Shown: piece after piece, positions 1 to 6,436 of the stretch | Numbering within the stretch: the first letter of the stretch is position 1 | How the letters are laid out: every line of letters starts with the position of its first letter | Assembly (NCBI GenBank): GCA_026985685.1 | Contig: JALSQA010000374.1 | Span: 1 to 7,930, forward strand | DNA: 7,930 nucleotides | Direction of reading: 5' to 3' | Source: Campylobacterales bacterium | Lineage (GTDB): Bacteria > Campylobacterota > Campylobacteria > Campylobacterales > QNZT01 | Position numbers and translations under genes: made by a program | The notes under the pieces: model-generated | What the model was told of the DNA's origin: nothing | The model's database searches: none | What the model saw: the letters and a program-made list of their open reading frames with translations, nothing else

Positions 1-1
1 G

Positions 2-112
2 AGTTATATCACGGGGAAAAATGACCAGTTTGTCAATAAAATGTTTGTTGTGACAGATGATCCTCGTTTTATCTTTGATATAGAACTGTTGAAATTTGGA
101 TATAGTTTTTAA
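2..112 (+). CDS. C-terminal fragment of an unidentified protein
   Basis: An open frame enters from the left edge and runs 36 codons without interruption to a TAA stop at 110-112. The end of the product reads FDIELLKFGYSF. I do not recognise the family. The final residues alternate aromatic and hydrophobic side chains and end in Phe (F at the last position, Y at -3, F at -5). This is compatible with the last beta-strand of an outer-membrane barrel protein, but so short a tail cannot establish that. The gene converges on the GGDEF-EAL gene, with about 80 bp of hairpin-containing sequence between the two stops. It is called coding because the frame is open up to the stop, a hairpin follows directly, and the opposite-strand gene ends just beyond. 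The start lies outside the window. Confidence 0.5.
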   Translation, partial: SYITGKNDQFVNKMFVVTDDPRFIFDIELLKFGYSF

Positions 113-163
113 CCCAAATTATGCAATAGAACATTTCATCTACTATTTATCATTTGGGTTAAA
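108..163. terminator. 12-bp inverted repeat over the stop codon of the left-edge gene
   Basis: The arms 108-119 (TTTAACCCAAAT) and 152-163 (ATTTGGGTTAAA) are perfect complements, separated by 32 nt. The left arm contains the TAA stop at 110-112. A minor 5-bp stem (AATAG at 125-129, CTATT at 143-147) can form inside the loop. No clear U-tract follows on either strand, so this is not a textbook terminator. It more likely works together with the neighbouring 166-187 hairpin at the junction of two convergent genes. Confidence 0.5.
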
Positions 164-165
164 TT

Positions 166-187
166 GGTGTTGATTTATCTCAACACC
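166..187. terminator. Hairpin between convergent genes, probable terminator
   Basis: The arms 166-173 (GGTGTTGA) and 180-187 (TCAACACC) pair perfectly around a 6-nt loop, and one more T-A pair extends the stem outward. On the plus strand a T-rich stretch (six Ts in a row) comes only about 14 nt later. On the minus strand the stem begins 5 nt after the stop codon of the GGDEF-EAL gene and is followed by AATTT. It probably ends transcription from one or both sides, but the U-tract is poor in both directions. Confidence 0.55.
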
Positions 188-192
188 AGTTA

Positions 193-2568
193 TTAAAGAC
201 TTTTTTGAATATATGCGTTAAAATCTTTTTCTGATATGGCTTCACTAAAATAGTATCCTTGCATGAGTGAACACCCATGAGATTTTAGGAAATTTACTTG
301 TTCTTTTGTTTCAACACCTTCTGCAACAACTTCGAGATTTAGATGATTTGCCAATGTGATAATCGTTGATGCGATTTGCATATCGTCTTCATCATTTGGG
401 ATATCGCTGATAAATGATTTATCGATTTTTAGTTTTGAGATTGGTAATTTTTTGAGTCTTGAAAGTGAAGAATATCCAGTTCCAAAATCATCGATAGCTA
501 TACTGATACCAATTTTTTTGAGATTGTTTAGTGCTATTTCTACTTGTTTTATATTTTCCATCAAAAAGCTCTCTGTAACTTCAAGTTCTAAAAGTTTTGG
601 ATCAACTCCTGTATTTTTTATGATTGTTTTTAGTGTATTTTCAAGGTGATTTTGTGTTAATTGTTTACTTGAAATATTGATAGCTATTTTGATGCGTAAA
701 CCAGCTTTTTGCATTACTTTTAGCTGTTCACAGGCACGTTGCATGATCCACTTTCCAATCTTTGCCATAAAGCCACCTTCTTCGGCAAGTTTGATAAAGT
801 TACTTGGTGTTATGATACCGTACTTTGGATGTTCCCAGCGTACAAGTGCTTCACATACAGAGAGTTTATTTGTATCAGTATCTATAACTGGCTGGTAGTA
901 AAGTTTTAGTTCATTGTTCTGTATGGCTTTTCGTAAGTCATTTGAAAGTTCAAGTCTCTCTTTTGCATCTGCGTTCATATCTTCTGTGAAGTATTGGTAA
1001 ATATTTTTACCACCTTGTTTGGCTGAGTACATGGCCATATCTGCATTTTTAATCAAATCTTCTTTGTTTGTTGCATCATCTGGATAGATAGCGATTCCAA
1101 CACTAGCACCGATATATCCCATCTCATCATCAAGTTTGATTGGTTGTGAGAGTGAATCTATGATCTTTTGTGCGACGATAGAAGGATATGCTGTATCTCT
1201 GATATCATCAAGTATAACAGTAAATTCATCTCCTCCAAGTCGTGAAACAAGATCCTCTTCTCTAAGAATAGCTGTTAATCTTTTAGCAACTTCGATCAAC
1301 AAAAGATCACCATAATCATGTCCTAAAGTGTCATTGATCATTTTGAAGTTATCCAGGTCGATAAACATGAGTGCAAATTTTGTTTTGTTTCTTTTCGCTT
1401 TGGATAATTTTTTGACTAGGGTGTCTTGAAACATCGCACGATTTGGTAGGTTTGTAAGTAGATCATAGTGTGCGAGGATATTTAGTTTTTGTTGAGTATT
1501 TTTTTGATCTGTGATGTCTGAAAAAATACCTGCTATAAGCTTTTTATTATCCTTATGTATCATAAATCTATGAGCTTGAAAGTATTTTTTATTGCCATTT
1601 TTGTCTATGAGTATCTCTTCGGCTATATCTATCCCTTTTTCTAAAATCAAATCAGTCTTTTTTGCTATACTCTCATAATCTTTTGGTAGTAGTAACTCTT
1701 TGATATTTCTATTTACTAAAGTATCTAATCCAAAAAAATTATTTAGGTATTTATTTGAAAATAAGATATTGTTCTTTTCATCTTTTATAAATGCTCCAGC
1801 AGGTAAGTTTTTCATAAATAGTTTAAATTGTTCTTCACTATTTTTGAGTGCAAGTTGTGCCTCTTTGATATCAGATATATCTGTTAAAAATCCAACAACT
1901 CTTTGTGGTGTTCCATCTTTATCTCGTGCAACTTTACCTTTGATTTCTACCCATTTTATCTTATCATTGACCAGGATACGATGTTGGCTGTAAAATGTTG
2001 GGCTTTTTAAATTAACATGATTTTCAAGTGCATGAACAACTTTGATTTTATCATCTGGATGTATGCGATCTATCCAGGTTTTGATGCTATCTTTTACAGG
2101 GATATGTTCAATTCCTAAGATCTCTTTAAAACGATTTGAGAAGAAGGCATGATCTGTTTTGATATTCCAATCCCAAAGTCCCTCATTTGAACCATTGGTT
2201 GCAAGTTCATACCTCTCTTTGAGTAGTTGCATTGTCTCTTTGGCACGATTTTTTTCACTAATATCTAAAACGATACCTAATGTAGCATCACTTTCTTCGT
2301 CGATATTAGATATATATGTAATAGTATCGATAACTTTTCCGATATCATTTTCAAGTTTGATTTCAAATTTATCGCTTGACTGGGTGTTTAGCTGGAGTAA
2401 TTTGTGCAGTACTTTTTGTCTGTGTGTTCCAAAAAAGTCATTAAATGCTTTATTTGTGAGGATTTTATTTTGATTATTTTTATAAAATATGGGCAATGTA
2501 AAATTTTCAAAGATATCTACAATGATCTCTTCTTTGTCACTACTTCCACCCATCAATCTGCTAAACAT
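193..2568 (-). CDS. PAS-PAS-PAS-GGDEF-EAL cyclic-di-GMP synthase/phosphodiesterase
   Basis: This is a 791-aa protein that makes and/or degrades the second messenger c-di-GMP. Three PAS sensor regions come first (about residues 15-110, 120-240 and 246-358; the second is PAS_3-like with LWDWN at 131-135). A GGDEF domain follows (about 362-525) and then an EAL domain (about 538-787). The GGDEF motif is intact (445-449), with the metal Asp in FIDLD (D404) and an inhibitory-site RxxD (REED, 436-439) exactly five residues upstream. The EAL domain keeps the full catalytic set: E573, N631, E663, D693/D694 (DDFGTG), K714, E750 and Q770, with the loop-6 Glu E666. Both activities therefore look possible. 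No signal peptide or membrane segment is seen, so it is probably cytosolic, sensing through PAS. The ATG start at 2566-2568 has AAGGAG (2577-2582) 8 nt upstream. It is transcribed divergently from dnaE. No minus-strand promoter could be placed confidently. PAS ligands cannot be read from sequence. Confidence 0.96.
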   Translation of the reverse strand: MFSRLMGGSSDKEEIIVDIFENFTLPIFYKNNQNKILTNKAFNDFFGTHRQKVLHKLLQLNTQSSDKFEIKLENDIGKVIDTITYISNIDEESDATLGIVLDISEKNRAKETMQLLKERYELATNGSNEGLWDWNIKTDHAFFSNRFKEILGIEHIPVKDSIKTWIDRIHPDDKIKVVHALENHVNLKSPTFYSQHRILVNDKIKWVEIKGKVARDKDGTPQRVVGFLTDISDIKEAQLALKNSEEQFKLFMKNLPAGAFIKDEKNNILFSNKYLNNFFGLDTLVNRNIKELLLPKDYESIAKKTDLILEKGIDIAEEILIDKNGNKKYFQAHRFMIHKDNKKLIAGIFSDITDQKNTQQKLNILAHYDLLTNLPNRAMFQDTLVKKLSKAKRNKTKFALMFIDLDNFKMINDTLGHDYGDLLLIEVAKRLTAILREEDLVSRLGGDEFTVILDDIRDTAYPSIVAQKIIDSLSQPIKLDDEMGYIGASVGIAIYPDDATNKEDLIKNADMAMYSAKQGGKNIYQYFTEDMNADAKERLELSNDLRKAIQNNELKLYYQPVIDTDTNKLSVCEALVRWEHPKYGIITPSNFIKLAEEGGFMAKIGKWIMQRACEQLKVMQKAGLRIKIAINISSKQLTQNHLENTLKTIIKNTGVDPKLLELEVTESFLMENIKQVEIALNNLKKIGISIAIDDFGTGYSSLSRLKKLPISKLKIDKSFISDIPNDEDDMQIASTIITLANHLNLEVVAEGVETKEQVNFLKSHGCSLMQGYYFSEAISEKDFNAYIQKSL

Positions 2569-2580
2569 ATATAATACTCC

Positions 2581-2610
2581 TTGTAATCTTTAAGAGATAA
2601 TGTCTATAAT
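2581..2610 (+). promoter_or_regulatory. Predicted sigma-70 promoter for dnaE
   Basis: A perfect TATAAT -10 box lies at 2605-2610. TTGTAA at 2581-2586 is a 4-of-6 match to the -35 consensus with an 18-bp spacer. Transcription would start near 2617, giving a leader of about 70 nt before the chosen dnaE ATG. The -35 part overlaps the Shine-Dalgarno of the divergent GGDEF-EAL gene (2577-2582), so the two transcription units are packed back to back. The -35 is weak, as is common in this phylum. Confidence 0.55.
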
Positions 2611-2646
2611 CGACTAATTTAAAAAAAAATCAAATATCAAGAGAGA

Positions 2647-2661
2647 ATTTTGTATGATTTT
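2647..2661 (+). repeat. Third, shorter copy of the ATTTTGTATGATTT word
   Basis: The 15-mer ATTTTGTATGATTTT here, in the dnaE leader, matches 7731-7745 exactly, and its first 14 bases also match 6415-6428. It contains an alternative upstream TTG start for dnaE (2650) and a 5-codon ATG mini-ORF (2654-2671). A 14-15-base match in so T-rich a sequence could be chance, so the copy is recorded mainly because it bears on how the 17-bp direct repeat around the ATPase gene is read. Confidence 0.4.
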
Positions 2662-2685
2662 TTACGAATAATCAAAAGGTTTCTC

Positions 2686-5600
2686 ATGAGCGATATAAAA
2701 TTTACACATCTACATCTACATACAGAGTACTCATTACTTGATGGTGCAAATAAAATTAAATTACTTGCAAAAAAGATAAAAGAACTGGGCATGGATTCTG
2801 TTGCCATCACAGATCATGGCAATATGTTTGGTGCGATAGATTTTTATAAAACTATGCGTAGTGAAGGGATTAAGCCTATCATTGGATTAGAAGCGTATAT
2901 CCACAATCAAGAGGATATAGGTGACAGGACAACCAAACAACGGTTTCACTTGTGTCTATATGCTAAAAATGAAGCAGGATATCAAAACCTGATGTATTTA
3001 AGTTCTCAAAGTTATATTCATGGTTTTTATTATTATCCACGTATAAATAAAAAAATGTTACGAGAACATAGTGAAGGGCTTGTTTGTTCAGCTGCTTGTT
3101 TACAGGGAGAAGTCAATTGGCATTTAAATCTAAATAGCGAAAGAAATGTGAAAAATGGTGCACTAGGATATGAGCGAGCTAAGGAGATAGCATTAGAGTA
3201 TAAAGATATTTTCGGTGATGATTTTTATCTTGAAATCATGCGACATGGGATCGCTGATCAGCTTTTTATCGATGAACAGCTTTTGCAACTCTCTATGGAA
3301 ACGGGTATCAAACTTGTCGCTACCAATGATACGCACTATTTAGAACAACAACACGCCGATGCTCATGAAGCATTTATGTGTATAGCAATGAATAAAGAGT
3401 TTGATGATCCAAAACGTCTTCGCCATAGTGTGCATGAGTTCTTTGTAAAAAGTCCACAAGAGATGGCAGAACTTTTTTCAGATATACCAGAAGCTATCGA
3501 AAATACACAAGAGATAGTAAATAAATGTAATTTAGAGATAAAACTTGGAGATCCAACACCGCCTAACTTTAAATTTGTCAAAGAGTATGCAGAGGCTGAA
3601 GGGCTTGATTTTGATAATGATGCAGACTATTTTGTCCACAAGTGTAAAGAGGGATTAAAAAAACGTCTCAAGATTGTGCCACCCGAGCGTCACAAAGAGT
3701 ATGAAGAGCGTTTGGATTTTGAGATTAATATCATCAACTCCATGAAGTTTCCAGGGTATATGCTTATCGTTTGGGATTTTATCCGTGATGCAAAAGAAAA
3801 GGGTATCCCTGTAGGACCTGGACGTGGCTCTGCTGCTGGTAGTTTGGTCGCATTTTGTCTGGAGATCACAGATATCGATCCTATGAAATACAATTTGCTT
3901 TTTGAGAGATTTCTAAATCCTGAACGTGTAAGTATGCCCGATATAGACGTTGACTTTTGTCAAAAAAGAAGAGGGGAGTCTATCGACTATGTTGTGCAAA
4001 AATATGGACGATACAATGTCGCACAAGTTATAACATTTGGTAAACTTCTGGCAAAAGGAGTTTTACGTGATGTTGCCAGAGTTATGGCGATGCCTTATGC
4101 TGAAGCAGACAAGATGGCAAAACTTATTCCTGATGAACTTGGTATCACTTTAGAGAGTGCATTTGAGAAAGAACCAAAGATCAAAGAGCTTATCAATTCC
4201 AATGCACAGGCAAAACGTGTCTGGGATTTTGCATTGGCACTTGAAGGACTTAACAGAAACTCAGGAATGCACGCAGCAGGTGTGGTCATGAGCAATGAAG
4301 AGTTATGGCATAAAGCTCCACTTTATCGACCATCTGGTGAAGATCATTTAGTTACACAGTATTCGTTAAAATATCTTGAAGATGTGGATCTTATCAAGTT
4401 TGACTTTTTGGGCTTAAAAACCTTAACAGTTATCGACGATGCACTAAAACTTGTCAAAAAGAAACATGATGTAACTATCAACTTTACTGAGATTGATTTT
4501 GATGATCCAAAGATTTATGAATTGATTCAAAGTGGTGCAACTGTAGGATTGTTTCAAATCGAATCAGATGGAATGCAGTCACTAAATGAACGTCTAAAAC
4601 CTACAAACTTTGAAGATATCATCGCGGTCTTGGCACTCTATCGTCCAGGTCCTATGGAATCTGGTATGCTTGATGATTTTATCGAAAGAAAACATGGACG
4701 AGCACAGATTACTTATATGTTTCCTGAACTAGAAGAGATACTCAAACCTACTTATGGGGTGATCGTTTATCAAGAGCAAGTTATGCAAATCGTACAGACT
4801 ATCGGTGGGTTTAGCCTTGGTGGGGCGGATGTTGTCAGACGTGCTATGGGTAAAAAGATCAAAGAAGAGATGGATAGGCTCAAAGGTGAGTTTGCTGATG
4901 GTGCACAGAAAAAAGGATTTGACAGAGCTAAGGCAGAAGAACTTTTTGATTTGATTGTGAAGTTTGCTGGATATGGTTTTAATAAATCACACTCTGCTGC
5001 ATATGCCATGATCACATTTGAAACATCTTACTTAAAAGCTTACTACCCGCAAGAGTTCATGTCGGCACTTTTGACAAGTGAAGCTGACAATACTGATAAA
5101 GTTGTCAAATATGTAGATGAGGTGAAAAGACTTGGATTAGATCTCTTACCACCATCTATCACTCACTCTATGATTGAGTTTAGTCCTAGTGATCATGATG
5201 GTACTGATGCGATTTTGTTTGGGCTTGGTGCTATCAAAGGAGTTGGGTCAAAAGCGATAGAGTCTATTTTGGAAGCTAGAGAAGAGAAAACTTTTGAGGA
5301 TTTGAGTGATTTCATGGCTAGGATAGATAGCTCAAAAGTAAACAAACGTGTCCTTGAAGCTTTGATAAAATCAGGTGCCATGGATAGTTTTGGCTACTCC
5401 AGACGTGCACTTTTAGAAAATATCGAAAAGATTGTTACCGCAGGATCAGAAGCAGCGAGAGCTAAAAAAATGGCTGAAAATTCTCTCTTTGGTGATGCAC
5501 AGGAGATGGTTACTATCAAGATAGAGTTAGAAGATCTTCCAGAGTATGAAAATAAAAACATACTTCAACTTGAAAAAGAGACTCTTGGGTTTTATGTTTC

Positions 5601-6189
5601 AGGACATCCACTTGATGAGTTTAGAGAAGAGATCGAAGCTCTTGAATATACACTGTCATCACAAATAGATGAGTTAGGTGATGGTTCTAAAACTCTTTTT
5701 GTAGGTAAGATTGAAGGTATTGAAACCAAAATCAGTAAAAAAGGTAATAAATTTGGTATTGTAAACTTGATGGATTTTCATGGAAATATTGAAATCATGG
5801 TCTTTGAAAAAACAATGGTAGAACTTGCTATGATGGATCAAAACAGACCTGTATGTTTTAAAGTAGCTATTAGTAAAGATGACCAGTTTACACGTATGCG
5901 TGTTTTAAAAGTATTGCCGATAGAAAATGCCAAAAAAGAGAAACTAGAAGTCAAACGTCAAATAGCACCAGTCAATCAAGATCCTATTTTTGTCAAAATA
6001 GAGATAGGTAATGATCCTGAGATTTTACATAAATTGCACCAGTTGGTAGTTGAGTATCCAGGGAGTAGACCTCTTAAACTTATACTCTCATCAAAACTTC
6101 AAGATGTAGTCATAGAGTCAAAAATATCTGTTAATGAAATGATAGTAGAAAAACTAGAAGCATTTACTTCACTAAAAGTTGCTGCATAG
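2686..6189 (+). CDS. dnaE: DNA polymerase III subunit alpha (replicative polymerase)
   Basis: DnaE is the catalytic subunit of the replicative polymerase, extending DNA with dNTPs at the fork. The product is 1167 aa, a normal length for bacterial DnaE. The N-terminal PHP domain (about 5-280) keeps all expected metal ligands: H10, H12, D19, H44, E69, H88, C138, D215 and H217. The polymerase core has GPGRGSAAGS (377-386), the catalytic pair D419/D421 in PDIDVDF and the third Asp D573 in KFDFLGL. A helix-hairpin-helix (about 845-867, GLGAIKGVGSKA) and an OB fold (about 1003-1080) follow. ENSLF (931-935) sits where the beta-clamp motif is expected, with Glu in place of the usual Gln. The start was set at ATG 2686, where AAAAGG (2674-2679) lies 6 nt upstream and the protein begins MSDIKFTHLHLHTEYS as homologues do. 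An in-frame TTG at 2650 would add 12 residues but has a weaker ribosome site. The gene stands alone, ending before strong hairpins. Confidence 0.98.
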   Translation: MSDIKFTHLHLHTEYSLLDGANKIKLLAKKIKELGMDSVAITDHGNMFGAIDFYKTMRSEGIKPIIGLEAYIHNQEDIGDRTTKQRFHLCLYAKNEAGYQNLMYLSSQSYIHGFYYYPRINKKMLREHSEGLVCSAACLQGEVNWHLNLNSERNVKNGALGYERAKEIALEYKDIFGDDFYLEIMRHGIADQLFIDEQLLQLSMETGIKLVATNDTHYLEQQHADAHEAFMCIAMNKEFDDPKRLRHSVHEFFVKSPQEMAELFSDIPEAIENTQEIVNKCNLEIKLGDPTPPNFKFVKEYAEAEGLDFDNDADYFVHKCKEGLKKRLKIVPPERHKEYEERLDFEINIINSMKFPGYMLIVWDFIRDAKEKGIPVGPGRGSAAGSLVAFCLEITDIDPMKYNLLFERFLNPERVSMPDIDVDFCQKRRGESIDYVVQKYGRYNVAQVITFGKLLAKGVLRDVARVMAMPYAEADKMAKLIPDELGITLESAFEKEPKIKELINSNAQAKRVWDFALALEGLNRNSGMHAAGVVMSNEELWHKAPLYRPSGEDHLVTQYSLKYLEDVDLIKFDFLGLKTLTVIDDALKLVKKKHDVTINFTEIDFDDPKIYELIQSGATVGLFQIESDGMQSLNERLKPTNFEDIIAVLALYRPGPMESGMLDDFIERKHGRAQITYMFPELEEILKPTYGVIVYQEQVMQIVQTIGGFSLGGADVVRRAMGKKIKEEMDRLKGEFADGAQKKGFDRAKAEELFDLIVKFAGYGFNKSHSAAYAMITFETSYLKAYYPQEFMSALLTSEADNTDKVVKYVDEVKRLGLDLLPPSITHSMIEFSPSDHDGTDAILFGLGAIKGVGSKAIESILEAREEKTFEDLSDFMARIDSSKVNKRVLEALIKSGAMDSFGYSRRALLENIEKIVTAGSEAARAKKMAENSLFGDAQEMVTIKIELEDLPEYENKNILQLEKETLGFYVSGHPLDEFREEIEALEYTLSSQIDELGDGSKTLFVGKIEGIETKISKKGNKFGIVNLMDFHGNIEIMVFEKTMVELAMMDQNRPVCFKVAISKDDQFTRMRVLKVLPIENAKKEKLEVKRQIAPVNQDPIFVKIEIGNDPEILHKLHQLVVEYPGSRPLKLILSSKLQDVVIESKISVNEMIVEKLEAFTSLKVAA

Positions 6190-6206
6190 GAGTTTTGACT
6201 CCTTGC
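6184..6206 (+). other. Hairpin overlapping the dnaE stop codon
   Basis: AGGAGT (6188-6193) pairs with ACTCCT (6198-6203) around a TTTG loop. GCA (6184-6186) and TGC (6204-6206) extend the stem past a bulged T. The TAG stop (6187-6189) lies within it. Six As follow rather than Us, so it is not a plus-strand terminator by itself. It may stabilise the 3' end of the mRNA or be a side-effect of local sequence. Confidence 0.45.
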
Positions 6207-6285
6207 AAAAAATGAGAGTGTTTATGGTCGTAGGATGTGTGTAAAAAAGGAGGCTTAACATTTTCCATAAACACTCTCTTTTTTT
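6207..6285. terminator. Strong bidirectional intrinsic terminator with an AAAAGGAGGC loop
   Basis: Perfect 14-bp arms lie at 6214-6227 (GAGAGTGTTTATGG) and 6265-6278 (CCATAAACACTCTC). They are flanked by six As (6207-6212) on the left and seven Ts (6279-6285) on the right, so a U-tract follows the stem on both strands. It should terminate dnaE from the left and minus-strand transcription from the ATPase/exbD side. The 37-nt loop is unusually long and carries AAAAGGAGGC (6245-6254), an ideal Shine-Dalgarno-like sequence with no ATG, GTG or TTG start at a usable distance. Confidence 0.8.
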
Positions 6286-6306
6286 AAAAATTGGAGTGTC
6301 AACATT

Positions 6307-6355
6307 TATCAAGTATGAGGTAAAAGGAGGCAAGTAAAACCTCATATCCTTGATA
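6307..6355. other. Second hairpin with an AAAAGGAGGC loop
   Basis: TATCAAG (6307-6313) pairs with CTTGATA (6349-6355), and TATGAGGT (6314-6321) pairs with ACCTCATA (6339-6346). The result is a 15-bp stem with one 2-nt bulge (6347-6348). The 17-nt loop begins with AAAAGGAGGC (6322-6331), the same ten bases as in the loop of the terminator 77 bp to the left. No U-tract follows on either strand, so it is not a plain terminator. It could be a protein-binding RNA hairpin or an mRNA stabiliser. Confidence 0.6.
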
Positions 6356-6411
6356 CAGTGTAATTATGACAGAGATTGATTAATGAAGAGTTAGCAAAGA
6401 TTTAAATAAAC

Positions 6412-6428
6412 CTTATTTTGTATGATTT
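6412..6428. repeat. 17-bp direct repeat, left copy (beyond the ATPase stop)
   Basis: CTTATTTTGTATGATTT is identical over all 17 bases to 7728-7744. The next bases differ on both sides (C versus A on the left, G versus T on the right). This copy lies only 8 bp past the ATPase stop codon at 6437-6439. Read on the minus strand it repeats the last four codons and stop of exbD (N-H-T-K-stop) in a non-coding position, as expected of a duplicated gene end. Confidence 0.75.
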
Positions 6429-6436
6429 GTGAAAAA

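Noticed and set aside
2..112. Naming the left-edge fragment as a specific outer-membrane protein (for example LptD or BamA)
   Set aside because: Only a Phe-terminated, aromatic-rich tail supports it; 36 residues without a family motif are not enough.
356..898. Plus-strand open frames inside the GGDEF-EAL gene (also 1700-1993 and 2159-2473)
   Set aside because: They lie wholly opposite a gene with unmistakable GGDEF and EAL motifs, and their products show no family features.
3363..5381. Minus-strand open frames inside dnaE (3363-3581, 3690-3893, 4095-4295, 4770-5015, 5193-5381)
   Set aside because: They are antisense shadows of conserved DnaE coding sequence and have no convincing products.
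6260..6336. Possible small gene after the first AAAAAAGGAGG, starting at ATT and ending at TAA 6334-6336
   Set aside because: ATT is a very rare start, and the frame runs through the terminator U-tract and into the second hairpin. The ribosome-site-like sequence is better explained as a loop element. An ATG frame at 6212 stops after 10 codons.
6207..6355. Integron attC site or CRISPR repeats in the hairpin region
   Set aside because: No matching attC core boxes (RYYYAAC paired with GTTRRRY) in the right arrangement, no integrase, and no regularly spaced repeats.
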